This document shows positions 11,128 through 25,200 of a stretch of DNA of 64,000 nt, piece after piece. Position 1 is the first letter of the stretch; the number at the start of each line of letters is the position of its first letter. A program made the translations under genes and the position numbers. Source of the DNA: Argopecten irradians (lineage: Eukaryota > Mollusca > Bivalvia > Pectinida > Pectinidae); contig NC_091143.1 in NCBI RefSeq assembly GCF_041381155.1, forward strand, positions 39,199,996-39,263,995, written 5' to 3'. The notes beneath the pieces were generated by a model. It searched no databases. It was not told the origin of the DNA and saw only the letters and a program-made list of their open reading frames with translations.

Positions 11128-11328
11128 CTTGCGGTGGCCGAGTGGTCAAGATGTCCCGACATCTCTGGGATGCAAGTTCGAATCCCATGTTGGGCAGTTG
11201 CCAGGTACTGACCGCTGGTCGGTGATTTTTCTCCGAGTACTACGGCTTTCCTCCACCAACAAACCTGGCACGTCCTTACATGACCTTGGCTGTTAGTAGG
11301 ACGTTAAAATAATAAAACCAAATAATTT
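11128..11328 (+). mobile_element. tRNA-derived SINE
   Basis: A tRNA-like head with A-box GGCCGAGTGGTCAAG and B-box AGTTCGAATCCC is followed by a conserved body (TTTTTCTCCGAGTACTACGG, CTTTCCTCCACCAACAAACC, TGGCACGTCCTTACATGACC) and an A-rich tail (AATAAAACCAAATAA). This is the layout of tRNA-derived SINEs common in bivalves. The body distinguishes it from a functional tRNA gene. A diverged copy lies on the minus strand at 29,055-29,240. Confidence 0.85.
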
Positions 11329-11699
11329 GCTTGCTTAGACATATAAACAAACTAATCATTAAAGAGACATTTTTGAAATAGTATAATCCCTTGATGGACA
11401 CAATAGTTCGTGTGTATTGAATTTTTATTATTAAAGGCCCACTACCTTTCCGGGGAAAGTTCAAAGGTTTCTAAAAATCATGAATAACATAAGAAATTAT
11501 AAATCGTTGACCAAAGATGAGGTTACAACATGAAGCTTGTGCAAGATATCTCGCGTAATATATGATAACAGTTGGGTTTCATTTTGATGTTTTGTAATCA
11601 ACTACCGCGCGGCATCTCGGACGACGACGTTAAACATAAGACGACCCGCGTTATGAAAATGAACATTTTATTTATTTGAAGTCAACTATTCGGAAGACA
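11329..11699. other. Intergenic, nothing recognised
   Basis: No gene or repeat. ACTACCGCGCGGCATCTCGG near 11600 is a small CpG-rich patch. Confidence 0.4.
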
Positions 11700-11826
11700 A
11701 TGGTAAGCACAGGGACCTGGCACGAAAATTTTTAACCAATAGTATACATATAGTATATTATAGTATAATATACTATATGTATATTATTGGTTAAAAATTT
11801 TCGTGCCAGGTCCCTGTGATGGTAAG
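11700..11826. mobile_element. hAT-type MITE, near-perfect palindrome
   Basis: The element is 11,708-11,818 (111 bp) and is an almost perfect palindrome starting CACAGGGACCTGGCACGAAA. The flanks are identical 8-bp duplications, ATGGTAAG at 11,700-11,707 and 11,819-11,826. Exact duplications and matching arms suggest a fairly recent insertion. Confidence 0.9.
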
Positions 11827-12890
11827 TGTAGTATTAACGGTAAGTTAACAACTTTTGCGACTCTATAAAATTATCGATCTCGTTTTACATTCCCATTTTC
11901 AAAATTAAATCGGAAAGTTTATAACGAGCCTTCGGAAACGCAGCGGAAAATTTTCTAAAATGAAGTACGAAAAAAGTGCAGGAGGACCTTTTTTCGTTCA
12001 GAAGTGCATTTTTAGAACATTTCACTCGGCGAAAATAGGGGGGGGGGGCCAAAAAGACATGTTTACCCCCCCCCCCCCCCCCCTCCCCCGTCCTGCCCCA
12101 TGCACCCTTGCTGTAACTTGCTTACCATTCTTTTAAGAAAAACTTTACGGACGTGTTCGAAACACACGTGTAACATAAATCCAGCATCCGCCATGACGTT
12201 AATTATGATAATAAAATTTTGCAGAAAGAAAACTCCATCTTTTACACGTCGTGTTATACTGCAATATTGTATTTAAATATAAGTATCAGCTTTATAAAGT
12301 AATTATTAGTTATTCATATTGAACATGAAATAATTGTGATACTGTATATGTCATATTGAACCCACTGCGTGAATCTAGAATCTGATGAGCAGAAACAGCT
12401 GCGATTTTAAACACATTGGCTTAGAGATATATAATTAGTTACAGTGTGTAACAGTTTGGACCCGCCCGGGTTTCCATAGACCATATTTGACGTGAAAGGA
12501 ATCTAGATAAAAAATCGGTAAACATCATACTCTACATAGTACTATATACAAACTGTACGCATATTGTAGTCCGCTGAACCTGGCTTTATTAAAAAAATAA
12601 AGAACAAAAGAGCAAAATTAAATAAAAAAAAGTATAATAATATAGTCAGGTTTGGCGGACAATATAATTAGTACAACATACCGATTATAACATAGTATAT
12701 ATGTATAGAGGTCATTATGTAGGGAAATAAATGTTTCAATTTAATGTAAATTATTATGTTGCGCTAACTAAACGTATTCATAATCATTATGGAAGCTGAG
12801 AAAGGCCATTCCGATATCTCTTTTATAAAGCTAACAAATATCAAATTACTAATATAATTCACACAATCTTATAAGATTTCTAAGCAATTC
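11827..12890. other. Intergenic with G/C tracts and a weak inverted repeat
   Basis: A run of G (about 12,038-12,048) is followed by a long C run (about 12,066-12,083), possible triplex or slippage sites. At about 12,562-12,666 TAGTCCGCTGAACCTGGCT and an imperfect inverse (AGTCAGGTTTGGCGGACAA) form a probable eroded MITE. No gene. Confidence 0.5.
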
Positions 12891-13163
12891 TACCTACAAT
12901 TTAAACAACTCGTGTTTGTGTATACGTTAAGCGCTGTACAGCTGTACGCTTGGCGCGAGACAGGTGAGCGCGAGATACACAGGGAGCGACTTCGTACAGG
13001 TAAGGCACTTTCAGGTCTCCGTAGAATCGAACGGTTGCTATACGCCATATTGTGTATACAGGTCGGACAGTCTTGACAACGTTGCGGTGTTATACGGAAT
13101 AGGTGTCTTTTTCTTCATCTCCCAACACTCTGGACATAATTTACAATCGCCCACAGGTATAGG
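12890..13163 (+). promoter_or_regulatory. Putative SAXO promoter / 5' UTR
   Basis: This stretch directly precedes the SAXO start codon and is richer in CpG than its surroundings (GCGCTGTACAGC, TTGGCGCGAGACAG, GAGCGCGAGATACAC). It contains several donor-like GTGAG/GTAAG strings, so an additional 5' UTR exon is possible. GGTTGCTATACGCC (about 13,032) resembles half of an RFX X-box, but the second half is poor. No TATA box is clear. Confidence 0.4.
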
Positions 13164-13201
13164 ATGAAAGGAAAGTGCATCTGCGAGATATGCAATTGCG
13201 G
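13164..13201 (+). CDS. SAXO: SAXO exon 1
   Basis: Start codon at 13,164 in context TAGGATGAAA. Encodes MKGKCICEICNC plus two bases of a Gly codon, ending at donor GG|GTAAGT. The Cys-rich microtubule-binding box is split by intron 1. Confidence 0.9.
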
Positions 13202-16200
13202 GTAAGTTCATTATAACAGGTATAAATTCGTTAACATGTTATAATTCCCATGTTGCTAATATTGTCGATCGACTCGTTGTTGTTGGGGAAATATTATAGG
13301 CCACTGGCCAAATTAACCGTAGACATATCCACTCAACCCTTACGTTGTTAGAAGTTTAATTGAATTGATGGGAACACTTATATGTCGATTTAATTTGATA
13401 ATTATCTAGCTACCGTGACCAATGGTCAGCCGTGGACAAAGAGTCCTAAATCACTGATTTTATCATGATTATACACGTTAGGTATTGATTGTCCAACAGG
13501 TTTCGGTGACATAAAGTAAATTATGATTATCGCTGTCCGTATGTCGATGATTTTGATATAATGATCACGTCGCCAAGGGCATCGATAATGACGTTCAGAG
13601 TTAATTTAACGAGAACCCAACCTTATATTTTAATTTCTTGCTCACTATAAGTTTTAACCCCTCCTCCCCATCCCCCAAGAACATCCCATCCCCCAAGAAC
13701 ATACTGCGTACAAAATGATCAATATTTATAAGTATATGAATATGAAACTCTGTTGTTCTTTGTTACATATTTTATATATTTTGTTGTATTTTCCCTGGTC
13801 GTTTAGGTGTTTTTTAAACGGATTTTTTCACTCTTTAAATGTCCCATTGTTTCAAAATAGTTGGACCATAATTAAATAAACTCCTTACCACAATAGGAAC
13901 AAGTACCCCTTTGTCCTTCCTTTAAAAATTACGCACTAGAAAATTTAAACAATACTGATATGGGATGTCGGTTCATACCCTGACATGGGATGTCAGTTCA
14001 TACCCTGACATTGGATGTCATTTCATACCCTTAATACGGTGATTTTAAAATGCAGTGGGCAAAGTGATTTATATTGTAAACTATTACATTTTTATTAACT
14101 TATACAAAATTGCCTAAAACAATTCTTATACAAATTAAAAAAAAAAAAATTTGAATTCAGAATTTTCTTATCACATGAATGAACTTTTATGAAATTTTAC
14201 ATTTTGTTTTCTATTTGATCTTCAAAAATAAGTTTTCAATTATTCAGGATATAATATTTATGAGATCCAATAAGTAGAACTTTAGATTTCACTTTTTCTC
14301 TAATCTTTTAGTTAGAAAATTCTAAAATAGTTAGAAAATTCTACAAGTTATTATTTTGATGGATAGCTTTTAACATTGATGTCTTTTTGCCTCTTATAAA
14401 AGTCCTACTTGCTTATAAGGAATTATTTCATTTTATTTCAAATCATATCATGAATGAATGCCAGTATAAACACCTTCTTGACTAATGTTAACTTCCTTAG
14501 CGATATTCTCACAGATGAAAGAACATCAGTAACTCGCAGACAATGGTTTAGTCGTAAACTAATTGGTGCTGGTCACGGAAAGGTTTGAAGGTAATGGGCC
14601 GAGACATTAATAATTCATAACAGATATAGCACATGCCTAAGTACTATCATTGTATATAGTAATCAAGGGAGGTAACAATGCTTGTCTTAACACAGTCCTC
14701 AACACAACAGCTGAGTAAAAGGAAAATGTTGAGAGTTCAAAATAAAAAAGGTATATAGAAAGTTTATTTTTACACATCTTATAATGTCCTGTCAATATAG
14801 TAATTATACAGTAATTACCAAATAATTTAATATGGGAAAATGGATAAAGTGTCAATTAACAACTATTGTTTTAATTACTGGTATCTTAGTGAGTTCCGGT
14901 TGTGATTTGACAATTTAAGAACTTTAAATTGATATCAAGATGATACTATTTTATGGTTCAGATTAACATGCTTATTTTCCATTTAATTACATGTTATCAG
15001 GCAGAAATTTAAAAAAAGTATCACTACAGTTACATAGGAATTAACCTACCATATTTGACCCAATAAGCGCCCCTCACCATTTTTGAGACCTTTAATTCAA
15101 TTGCCCAGCCACAAATAAAGACCAAAGCTACACAAAACTGTATAGATTTGCATTCATTTTGTCTAAGTAGCACTTTTTCAATTTTGTAAATGCCATGGGC
15201 GCTTATATTGGGTCAAATACGGTATAGTAAATGTATAGCTGTTAGTACAAGTGTATGTAACTACACCATTTTGATTATAATTTTTCATTTCATATTTTTT
15301 GTCTTATTTTTTTTCATTGTTTTTCTTCTCACTTTGCCACTATTGGAGAGAACTTTAGACTTTGCCTGTTGTTTGTCAATAAAATTTGATGAAATGAAAT
15401 ATACACCATGTTGTTTCCACCATTAGCCCCTCTAACAAGTTTGGGTAAAGTAACATTTCAACTTTTGCTTTAATCCATCTACAAGGAATGAACAGTATGA
15501 CCAATATCATCAGGCTTACATTTGTATAAACTCTGCTGACTATTATTCCTCTGCCTGCAGATGTAAAAGGGTGCATTTTTACACATATATTACAATACTG
15601 TTTTATAATCTCTATATCATACACCTTTCAAAAATATTCCAGAAAAAAAATCCTCTTGTTGCATGGAAGTTCATAATTATGCCTAGATTTTTTGCATGAT
15701 GCTAGAAACATTAATATGATGATTCTTTCATGATTTCTATTTCCTTTTTGTTTCAAGTCATTTGACCCAAAGGTTAAGGGTGACCTATGAAGGGCAAGGG
15801 TGATCGACCTATAGTCATAATGCTGAATTCGTCCATCGTCTGACGTACATAAACTTCTCATTCTAATGACTTCTTCTGAACAAATGAAAGGCCAAGCTAG
15901 GGTACTCAATTATTGGGCTTGTAGATTGTTTGGATGAAAGCTATCAAGTTTGTTCAAGGTCAAAGGGGTCAAAAGGCTCAAATCTTTAAACAATTTGAAT
16001 TCTAGTGAATAACAAAGAGGTCTAGAGACCTGCCATTGGGCCTAATTATTTAGAATTTAGAGTCAAATTACTATTATTAGTTCCATTTAAGGCCTCTTGT
16101 TATATTCATGAAAATATCCGATTCTTTATTGCGCATGCACCAAAGGCAAAATAAATCATTTTATTTTATTTTATTGTGTTAATAAGACAGATATATCTTT

Positions 16201-19200
16201 CAATAGCTACAATGTTTATGAAACCCTTTTGAGCTGAAAATTTCATAAAATAAAATAAATAAGGGGAGGTAATTTTACTGCAGTCTAAAACTATGATAAC
16301 TTTTAAGGGGTTGTTCAATATGTTGTCACTGGTGACTATAGTGTGAGCTAATAAGTTTGTTATCGTTAGCTTACATGCAAGATTTATCATATCATTTTGT
16401 ATTAAATCATTATTTGTAATCTTATTTTAAATCCAATTATGAAATTAGTCTTATCTGAGACTGTGTTCATATGAAGTTCAGCTGTAACACGTATAGTAAT
16501 GGAGTACGTATAATCGATGATATTGCATGCTCAGTGTGCATTCAGTTTAAATCATATTGCAGGTTTTTTTCAGTGATATTCAGACATATCTCTTTCATTC
16601 AAATACATGAAGCAATCCAACTGCGAAATTATCCATTTGTAATTAAAGTTATTGAATTGTAATCATCACAATTAATGATGCATGGTTATTACTTAAATCT
16701 GTAATGTATTTTTTTCAAGATCTGTATGTGATATTCAAAATATGCTGTAGACTATCATTTTGATATCTTGGGAATTGTGAAAGACTCAAAATTTAGATTT
16801 TTTATTTCCAGAAATAAGATAATTTATTTTTATAGATATCCCATGACTGTATTTGCTGTAGTTAACGCCCCTCCCCTTTTCTGGAGAAGAAGTTGAAGAA
16901 TGTGTATTACAATAACCCCTTCCCATGGATTTAACGATGTTTTACAACATGTGATGCCTCGAACATCAGCGTTGAATCCAATAATAAATGAAACTGTGAG
17001 TCTTGCGTACAGAAAGGACAAAACATTATTATTTTTTTATCGACCAAAACTTACATTGGTTCACTATAATAAGCGCCCCTTTCGTTACAATTTTTTAGCT
17101 CGCCTATTCGAAGAATAATTTGTTTTAAAGAAAATCCTATTAATGTTATTCAGAAATAAGATGATTTGTGTTTAAAGAAAATTCCTTTTTCAAAATTTCT
17201 GATTTATCTCATTTTGATGGCAGACGACATTTTGAGGTGATTTTTCTCTCTCCAATTTTGTGATACATACACATAATACAACAATTGTTTATAAGTACAT
17301 GTAATAGACTAACTATCTGCCATATAGTATTCCTTTACAAAACTATGGTCATACTTATCTATTTGAATAACTTTACACTATTCAAATATCCTTTCACTCT
17401 GTAAACTTAGAAGAATTTTAAATGTTTTGTATCGAATGCAAGAGTGAGATGTCCTTTTTGTTCGTCACGTTGCCAAGAGTTGGTATATACTAAATGGTAA
17501 TAATATATTGATTTTGTGAACTATTCCATTGACATATCCCTGATCCTAACTCAACTTGCTAAAGAAATCCTGTGAAAGGCCTGTAATCTGCTTTATAATA
17601 TACCAAATCATTTTGTTATGGGTTCTACCTAACAGAATACATCAGAATTCTTTTTCACCATCATTGAGATTGATAGTCCAATTTGAATATACTCAGTATT
17701 ACAATAAGGTATTGAGTGAACTCTGTAATGGATTTCTATGCCGTGATCCTATGTCTGCATACTGAATAAAGTATGATAATCGGTCTAGAAGTATATGCCG
17801 GTCTAGGAGTGTACACATATCTATTTACATTAAAATTGATAGGCTAACCTTGATATAATATACAGACATTCATTCTGTATAATAAATACACAGAAACCAT
17901 ATTACCATCCATAGTTACTGAAAGAGTTCGTAACAGTGGAGTATTTTAATTTTGTAGGATAATTTCATTCTGAAATCTATCTAACATACGGGTGATGTAC
18001 ATAGATCATTAAAAGTTTTTTAATTAAACAAAGGGCCATTAGTTTTAAAGTGTAGCCAGTATAATGTAATTAACTGTGTTGAGAGTTATAGACAGCTGTT
18101 TTGTGCCACAAACTGAAATGATAATTTGGCAGGTTTTAGAGAAAAACCTTCAATACATTTTAATAATTGATTATGGAAGCCTCTTAGGGTTACATTGGGA
18201 AAAAAATCATGTCGTTGTAATGACTTAGTATGTCGTAATAACGACATAGTATCTCGTTATAACGACTTTGTTATGTCATTACACCGACTTAGTTTCTTGT
18301 TATAGCGACTTAACTATGTCGTTTTAATGACTTAGTATGTCATAATAACAACTTAGCTATGTTGTTATAACATTGACATAGGTAAGTCATAATTATGACA
18401 TACAAATATACTAATAAAAGTATTGATTATGGAATTAGCTAATAGCTAAGTTGTTATTATGAGAAACTAAGTTGTTATTACGACATAAGACGTAAGTCGT
18501 TATAACGAGAAACTAAGTCGTTATAACGACAAAGGTAAGTTGTTATTAGGAGATACTAAGTCGTTATTACGAGATATTAAGTTTATAACGATATACTTAA
18601 GTCGGTATTACGACATAATAAAGTCGATTTCAATGTCGTTAATACGACATACTAAGTCTTTATAGTATTTTTTTTCAACGTGACCCTAACAGACTTCCAC
18701 AATGGATTTTATTATATGGCTGTGTGTTTTGCTTGCTCCTGATTGGCTGAAACTACACTTTACCGTGACGTCAAATATCTATTGTGACGTCATCATCATT
18801 CAGCGATATGTGACAGAGAGCAGCATGTGACTCTGCAAATATGTGTGTACATTTTTGTCAGATTTTTCAAATAATAAGTAAAATGTAATTACATGTTGTT
18901 TTCTCTATTTTATTGATATTATCAGTCTTCATTTTTCTCTTTGAAATTATTCAACAGGACTATTGGGTATCGGGGAGAAGGGCTACTCAATATCTTGAAG
19001 AGGAAAAAAGTGTACATAATTAAGTCACAGTCAAATGGTTAACATCATGCAAATGCCATATAATAAAACAGATATTGACCTGTTTTCAGATGGATACAGT
19101 GATTTATCAACCCTCGAAAGTGATAAACCCTCGGCCTTTGGCCTCGCGTAATATCACCTCCTCGAGTTGATAAATCACTGTATCCATCTGAAAACAGGTT

Positions 19201-22200
19201 GATATTTGTATAATATTGTTGTAGATATTATTTTTCTCATTGTCAATATGTGCATCAATCATAAATAAATTTGTAGTCTGTAGATGAAGTTGTACAGGGA
19301 CCTGGGACCTGTTCACTCTTTCACCCCTGAAAACTCATAATGAATCATTCCAGCATTTGAGTTGGAAGAATGTGAATGAGTAGAAAAGGTCACATGATGA
19401 CTGTAGATGATTAAAACTTAATTTCTTTAACATCGGAGTTCAACCTACTGGAAGCTAGGATTTAAGAGATATTGAAGTGGAGTGTATTTTTGTTTTAGAA
19501 AATTTATGAAATTAGTATGAGCATGAATTGTTTCAGCTTGATTTTTGATATCAATATAGTAGACACCATTTTATGTACTTTATGTATTTTATGAATTCTG
19601 GAAATTGCTCACTTATATTTCCTTGGCAAAAACATACTTATATGGACATTTTGAAAATCTTACTGTTAGCTATTATTCACGTAATTATTGTTTTTCACTG
19701 CCTTGAACAGCCTTTTGCAGATATCCATTTTCACCCTGACAAAATGACCATCTGTGATTTCTGTTTTGGATTGAACATGTTCCTGATGATAATATATCGT
19801 TCTCCCACCATTCACTGTTTTGTCACCGGTTTCAGCCGTGGTAGATTTCTCTGTCAACCCCTAGGATATGACAGATTGTACGCACTAACCTTTTGAACCT
19901 GCAACATGACTTCCTTCATGTGGTGTGACCGTGGCGTGCAATGTCGACTACATCATCAATATTGATGTGTAGACGATAGAACCTTGTTCATGTTGTAGTG
20001 AAAATGTTTCTTTTAAGGCTATTATCTCTTCTTTTTCTTTTGTATATGGAAGAAAAAAATCTATTCCCTACCTTTGAGAGTGTGACAACAATATTAAAAC
20101 CTTTGGGGAGATTCCTGAATGTCCAACCCTCGGCAAGCCTCGTATTGGACGTTCATGAATTACCCCTCGGGTTGTGGTTTTGTTGTCACACTCTCTAGTT
20201 AGGGAAATTAAAATTCTATTATCCTTCCCACAGAACGGTTACCGACAAAGTCATTATTTTCTATAAATGTTCAAACGTTTTTACAATAAATATATAACAG
20301 ATTAATCTGAACCATCCTGCCGACAATTTTCAATATATTTCATAAATTGTTAGCGTCTCAATGCTTCTCAAAATTTTGCTATATTGATTTGTCACAATGT
20401 TTTTAATATTCTGTCGTTGTATATGACAGAGTTATCTCCCTTGTGGATTGGTATCTGTTCTGACGTCATCACTTTGTGAATCACGTTATTTTCTCCAAAA
20501 AGATGGTGTTATACTCATGCAAACAGGGGGTATCAATAATACCTCCCTGCAATAGCAAATAATTCTGTAATATTCAAATACAAAATATACCACAGACTCG
20601 TCCAGAGGGATTTTGACACCCAGCATTGAATGTTTGTGCACATTAATAATACACACAATGCATATACATGTAAGATATTGACATATTTTTGTAAGTAATC
20701 TGTCAATCACAAAGTTTCTATAAATAAAGTCCCATAAAGATTATGATATGATATGCATACCGTGTTCGACCCAGTAAATGTCCAGGGTGCTAAAAAGATT
20801 GAAGTAAATGAGGGGGCGCTCAATAGAAACAAGTTTGGGCTAGCCTAACCTTTCATAATATTCTACAAAGTAAACCATTTCAATTTCAAAAAGATATCAG
20901 AAAGGAAACCAACACAGTTTTTGTATTTTCAATCTGGATTTACATGAAGTAAGTAAAGTTGAAGTCTAAAAAGGGGGAGGGTTGCTTTTAATCATAAGCT
21001 GTTTATGGCACATTAAACAGTAAATAAAACCTGTCACCTGAGCTAGGCGATACTAACCTGGACACTGGGTCATAATGTGGTCAATAAAAAACTCTAAAAC
21101 ACATACATGTGTAGTATGCATACCTGATATATGTGTACCTGTAATTAAGATCACAAGATTGGAACTATAAATGAACCTAAATACATTGTATGGTCAAGTC
21201 TAATCTGCTCCTAATTATACACATTTAACACACAATGGCCGATACACAAAGACCAGCCCTAGCTTAGATTTAAAGTTAGTCAACCTACGGAAGATTAGAA
21301 GTGCCAGGGCATACCTACATTGTAAATGTACATAGTAACGTACAGAAGTACACAGAAAGGGGACGTGGTGTGTCGGATTGGTACAACTTTTTCTCGGACT
21401 TACGTTAAATATGGATTCAAAGTTACCACCTTTGGATGAAGGGTATATTTTTTCGATTCTACATCTTGTGAAAAGCATTAATGTGCAACAAAATTGGTTT
21501 TGTTTAAGTAATAGAGAGATTTATATATACACCTTAAAGTAGAGCAACAGTGGTGAAATACGAAGTACAAATGTCTTTTTAAGAAATGGTGAAACCGTTA
21601 ACTTGTTTAGTCGTGCTTTGGAATTGGAAATATGATTTTTGAAAATAGTGAAAATGCATATTTATAATATGTACCTGGTATGTGGAAGATTCTGAAGGAT
21701 CATATTGTTTGTAAAGAAGGAATGAAGAGAAGCTTATATATTTATAGCATGAGTAGATAGAAAAGTGACCATTGGTGTGCAAATAGTGGAATCCTCTTAA
21801 TGTCATGTTGTATTTGTCTGAAAATATGATATTAAAAGGAATATGACATTATAGAGTGCAATCCTCTTAGTATCATGTACCATTTGCCTAAAAAACATAA
21901 TATTAAGATCAATATGACATTAATATGACCATTGATGTGCAAATACAGTTGAATCCTCTTAATATCATGTACCATTTGTCTGGAAATTTATGATATTAAA
22001 AGGAATATGACATTAAAATGACAATTGATGTGTTAATATATTATACAGTGCAATCCTCTTTGTATCATGTACGTACCATTTGTCTTGGAAAATGTGATAT
22101 TAAAAGAAATGTGATATTAACAGTAATTCTTAGTTTTGTATGTTGGTCGGTACAGATATGAAAATATGATATGAATGTAAGCATCGATGATGCATATATG

Positions 22201-25200
22201 TTAGAAGAACGAATGAGATTTCAAATCATACATAGTTTTATGAGACAACAAATCATTTGCGATCACGAGAATTATTTTATTTTTATGACGTTTCAGGCGA
22301 CATAGATGTCCTCACAATGCCAATAAAGTCATCAACAAGACACATGGGCCGTGTAACCTGACAGAATACACCAATGTATACAAACAACATCCCCTCGTAC
22401 CTCGCGAGAACTTCAAACCCGCCAACGAGGCGATGAGAGGAGGAGCATTCGAGGATGCCACAACACAGAGGTAAGCCACTATGTATAATTTATGACAATA
22501 TTATTCCTGATTTAAGACACACATGTAGTGGTAAGACACTAACCTAAATGACCAATACTGCCCCCACCCCTTTTTTTGACAGATGAACTATAATTATACA
22601 GTAATTTTGAATCAATAATTAGCAAAACGTCTTAACATTATCAAATAACAACCCCAACTTAAGTCCTTTTTCGAATTCCTTCAGATACGCGCCTGATCAG
22701 ACTCTAAATTCTCCAAAAATGGCATGGGGGAAATCATAAATAGGACAAATCTATTCAAAAATGGCGGTACAGGATTGACAGATTCCCTACAGTCTCCCAT
22801 AGTGAAAGGCAATATAAACTTGTTTACTGTTTCTGATTTTCGTCCATCAGCGTCTCCATACCGACCATCCAATTAGGCAATAATATTGCAGTAAACATTA
22901 TCCAATCACTGTGTCTGTTATGAACCTCTGTGGACTTAAAAGTCATAAAATATTTATATCTGACGGCGTTCACTCAAATGATGCATTTATTGATAGATAT
23001 CGACCTGTCCATCTGTTCGCCAGCAAAGTCATCCAATTGTGATTTTTTTTGTCAAAAGAAGCGTCAGAGCAATCAATACCCAGTGTCTATATATCAATAA
23101 TGTTTTGACCTTTTGTAGCTGAACATGTCATACTTTTTCAATCAAGGATAGCCTGTTGTCAGTGTAAATTGGTCACAGATAGCAGGCACGAAGAATTACC
23201 TCCGCTCGATAAATCGCTGAAAAGGCCAATGAATAATTCATAATTACTTATAATAGTGGTACCAAGCAGTACCTGAGGTATATCTAAAATGAGGATGATA
23301 TATTTCTACTTCTAAAAGAATTTATTTTAGTTTAGTCTTCAAATAAAGTTTTGATCCCAAACACTTAAATTTACTAAGTGTTTCTGATGGTCATTTAAGT
23401 TGAATTAAAATGCATATATATTCAAACCATTTCATTCAGAGGGTCTATAGAGGCTGAAAATTTGTAAAAGAGACATTTAGATTGTATTGTTTAAATTAAG
23501 ATAAGAATCAAACCCAGATTTCACAATTGAATATGATTTCATTTTGGAATCTGTATTGCAGTACTAGAATGTCTTGTTTCCCTTGATATGTATGTCCGTT
23601 ACCAAAGACAAAGTACATGTACACTGTATTCTCTCGTTATACCATTAACTAGTTTAGACATAATTAACACCTATCTGAAGTACTTCTTCTCGGTTTTAAG
23701 TGGGACTGTTGCCAGGTATTTACTGGAGGTCAAAGTTGTTTTTTCTCTGTGGAATATTGACTCCCACTGAAAATAAAAACTTCCTCGTTCTTTATGTATA
23801 TTCAACCTACACATCAAAGAGAAACATATCTAGGTTATTATAACAGAAATATAATTTCTTATTATCTTTGAGATTTCGTTGCTTTGATATTTGCTGATTG
23901 CATCCCTAAGGCCTTAATCTATTGGACATGCATATATACACGCGTGGGCTAGGCCTGAAGTGACCACCAGCTTGCTGGACATTAATTATTAAGTTGTTGA
24001 TCATAAACAATGGTGAGGATCTATGGAGACAAACTCGCCCTGAACCATCACAGAATGCAGCAGTTTCTCAAAGCTCATTATTCATTCATGGATACCTGAG
24101 GTTGATCATACAACTGTGAGTGTCTATACGGGGTGTTACCGGTGAAATAGGACATTCACACGCCAAAAACATTCTCCTGCATCAAAAAAGACTGCATGTC
24201 AATTTTTAATCACGTTGAATCTGCAATCATCGTTTTATTGACATTGATCGGCATTGTAGAAACCATCACAAGAAAGAGGAAGGAATAGGGCCACATTGTG
24301 CTTGTGAAGTGGTCAGTTTCCCCCTTGTGGGGCCCCAGGTGCAACAACCTCAGATCTGAAATAATTGTATTACTTATATACCTGTATGTCTATTCATTAC
24401 TATAACCTCCGTACTGGACAGAGTCGAGATCTACATTCTGTGACCTGGCAACTGTGTAGGAACTAACAGCTTTCTCACAAAATGTCTTTAAACGATGGAA
24501 GAATGGATGATACCGAGAGAAGATATCAAGATTCTCTCCGATCGGGAATTAGAGATTTTGATGGTTTTGATACCAAACTTGAAGAGCAAAGCCGGACAAG
24601 AAATGGCGACAGAAATAATGGATCGCCCAAAAACAAAAGTTCCTTGATAAATTCTGATTCCAAACCAGACATTCCTCAGAGAGGTATGCAAGGTCAGAAG
24701 GGGAAATTCCAGTCCGTTAAGGCGCCATACCGGGTGGACAGCCCCAAATATCAGGGATCTGATGATGGATACCACAGTGCCAAGGAAGAAGCAGGGTTGT
24801 CGCCACGAGGAAACGGAAACAAAAGGCAAAATGGACGACAACAGAAGGGAGAAGTGTATAAAACATCGCCGTACTTCATGGAGGAAGTGAATCTAAGCTC
24901 TTATAAAAGAGAGGGCGTTGCTGGTACTCCAAGACAACAGGGCCAGGGAAGAAAATTCCAGCCAACATCGCTCAAAAGTGATGCTGGTCCTCAGGAGTCT
25001 AACAGCAGGGGTAACAAGACATCGGGATACCAAGCATCTTGGGAGACGTCGCGCAGCATGCCCCAACTAGGGGGAGGTAAGGCTCGGCAGGGGGAGAGAC
25101 CAGAGGACCAGGGAAAGGGAGCCCCATTTTATACAGATGACAGTCAAGTCAGACCAAGATCCCAGGAGAAAACATTTGTGAAAGGTCACCAAGGCAAAAA

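Noticed and set aside
11128-11210. Functional tRNA gene
   Set aside because: A-box and B-box are good, but it runs straight into a SINE body and A-rich tail, and the arms do not pair as a clean cloverleaf.
13020-13050. RFX X-box in the SAXO promoter
   Set aside because: Only the first half (GTTGCTAT) fits; the second half does not match RGYAAC.
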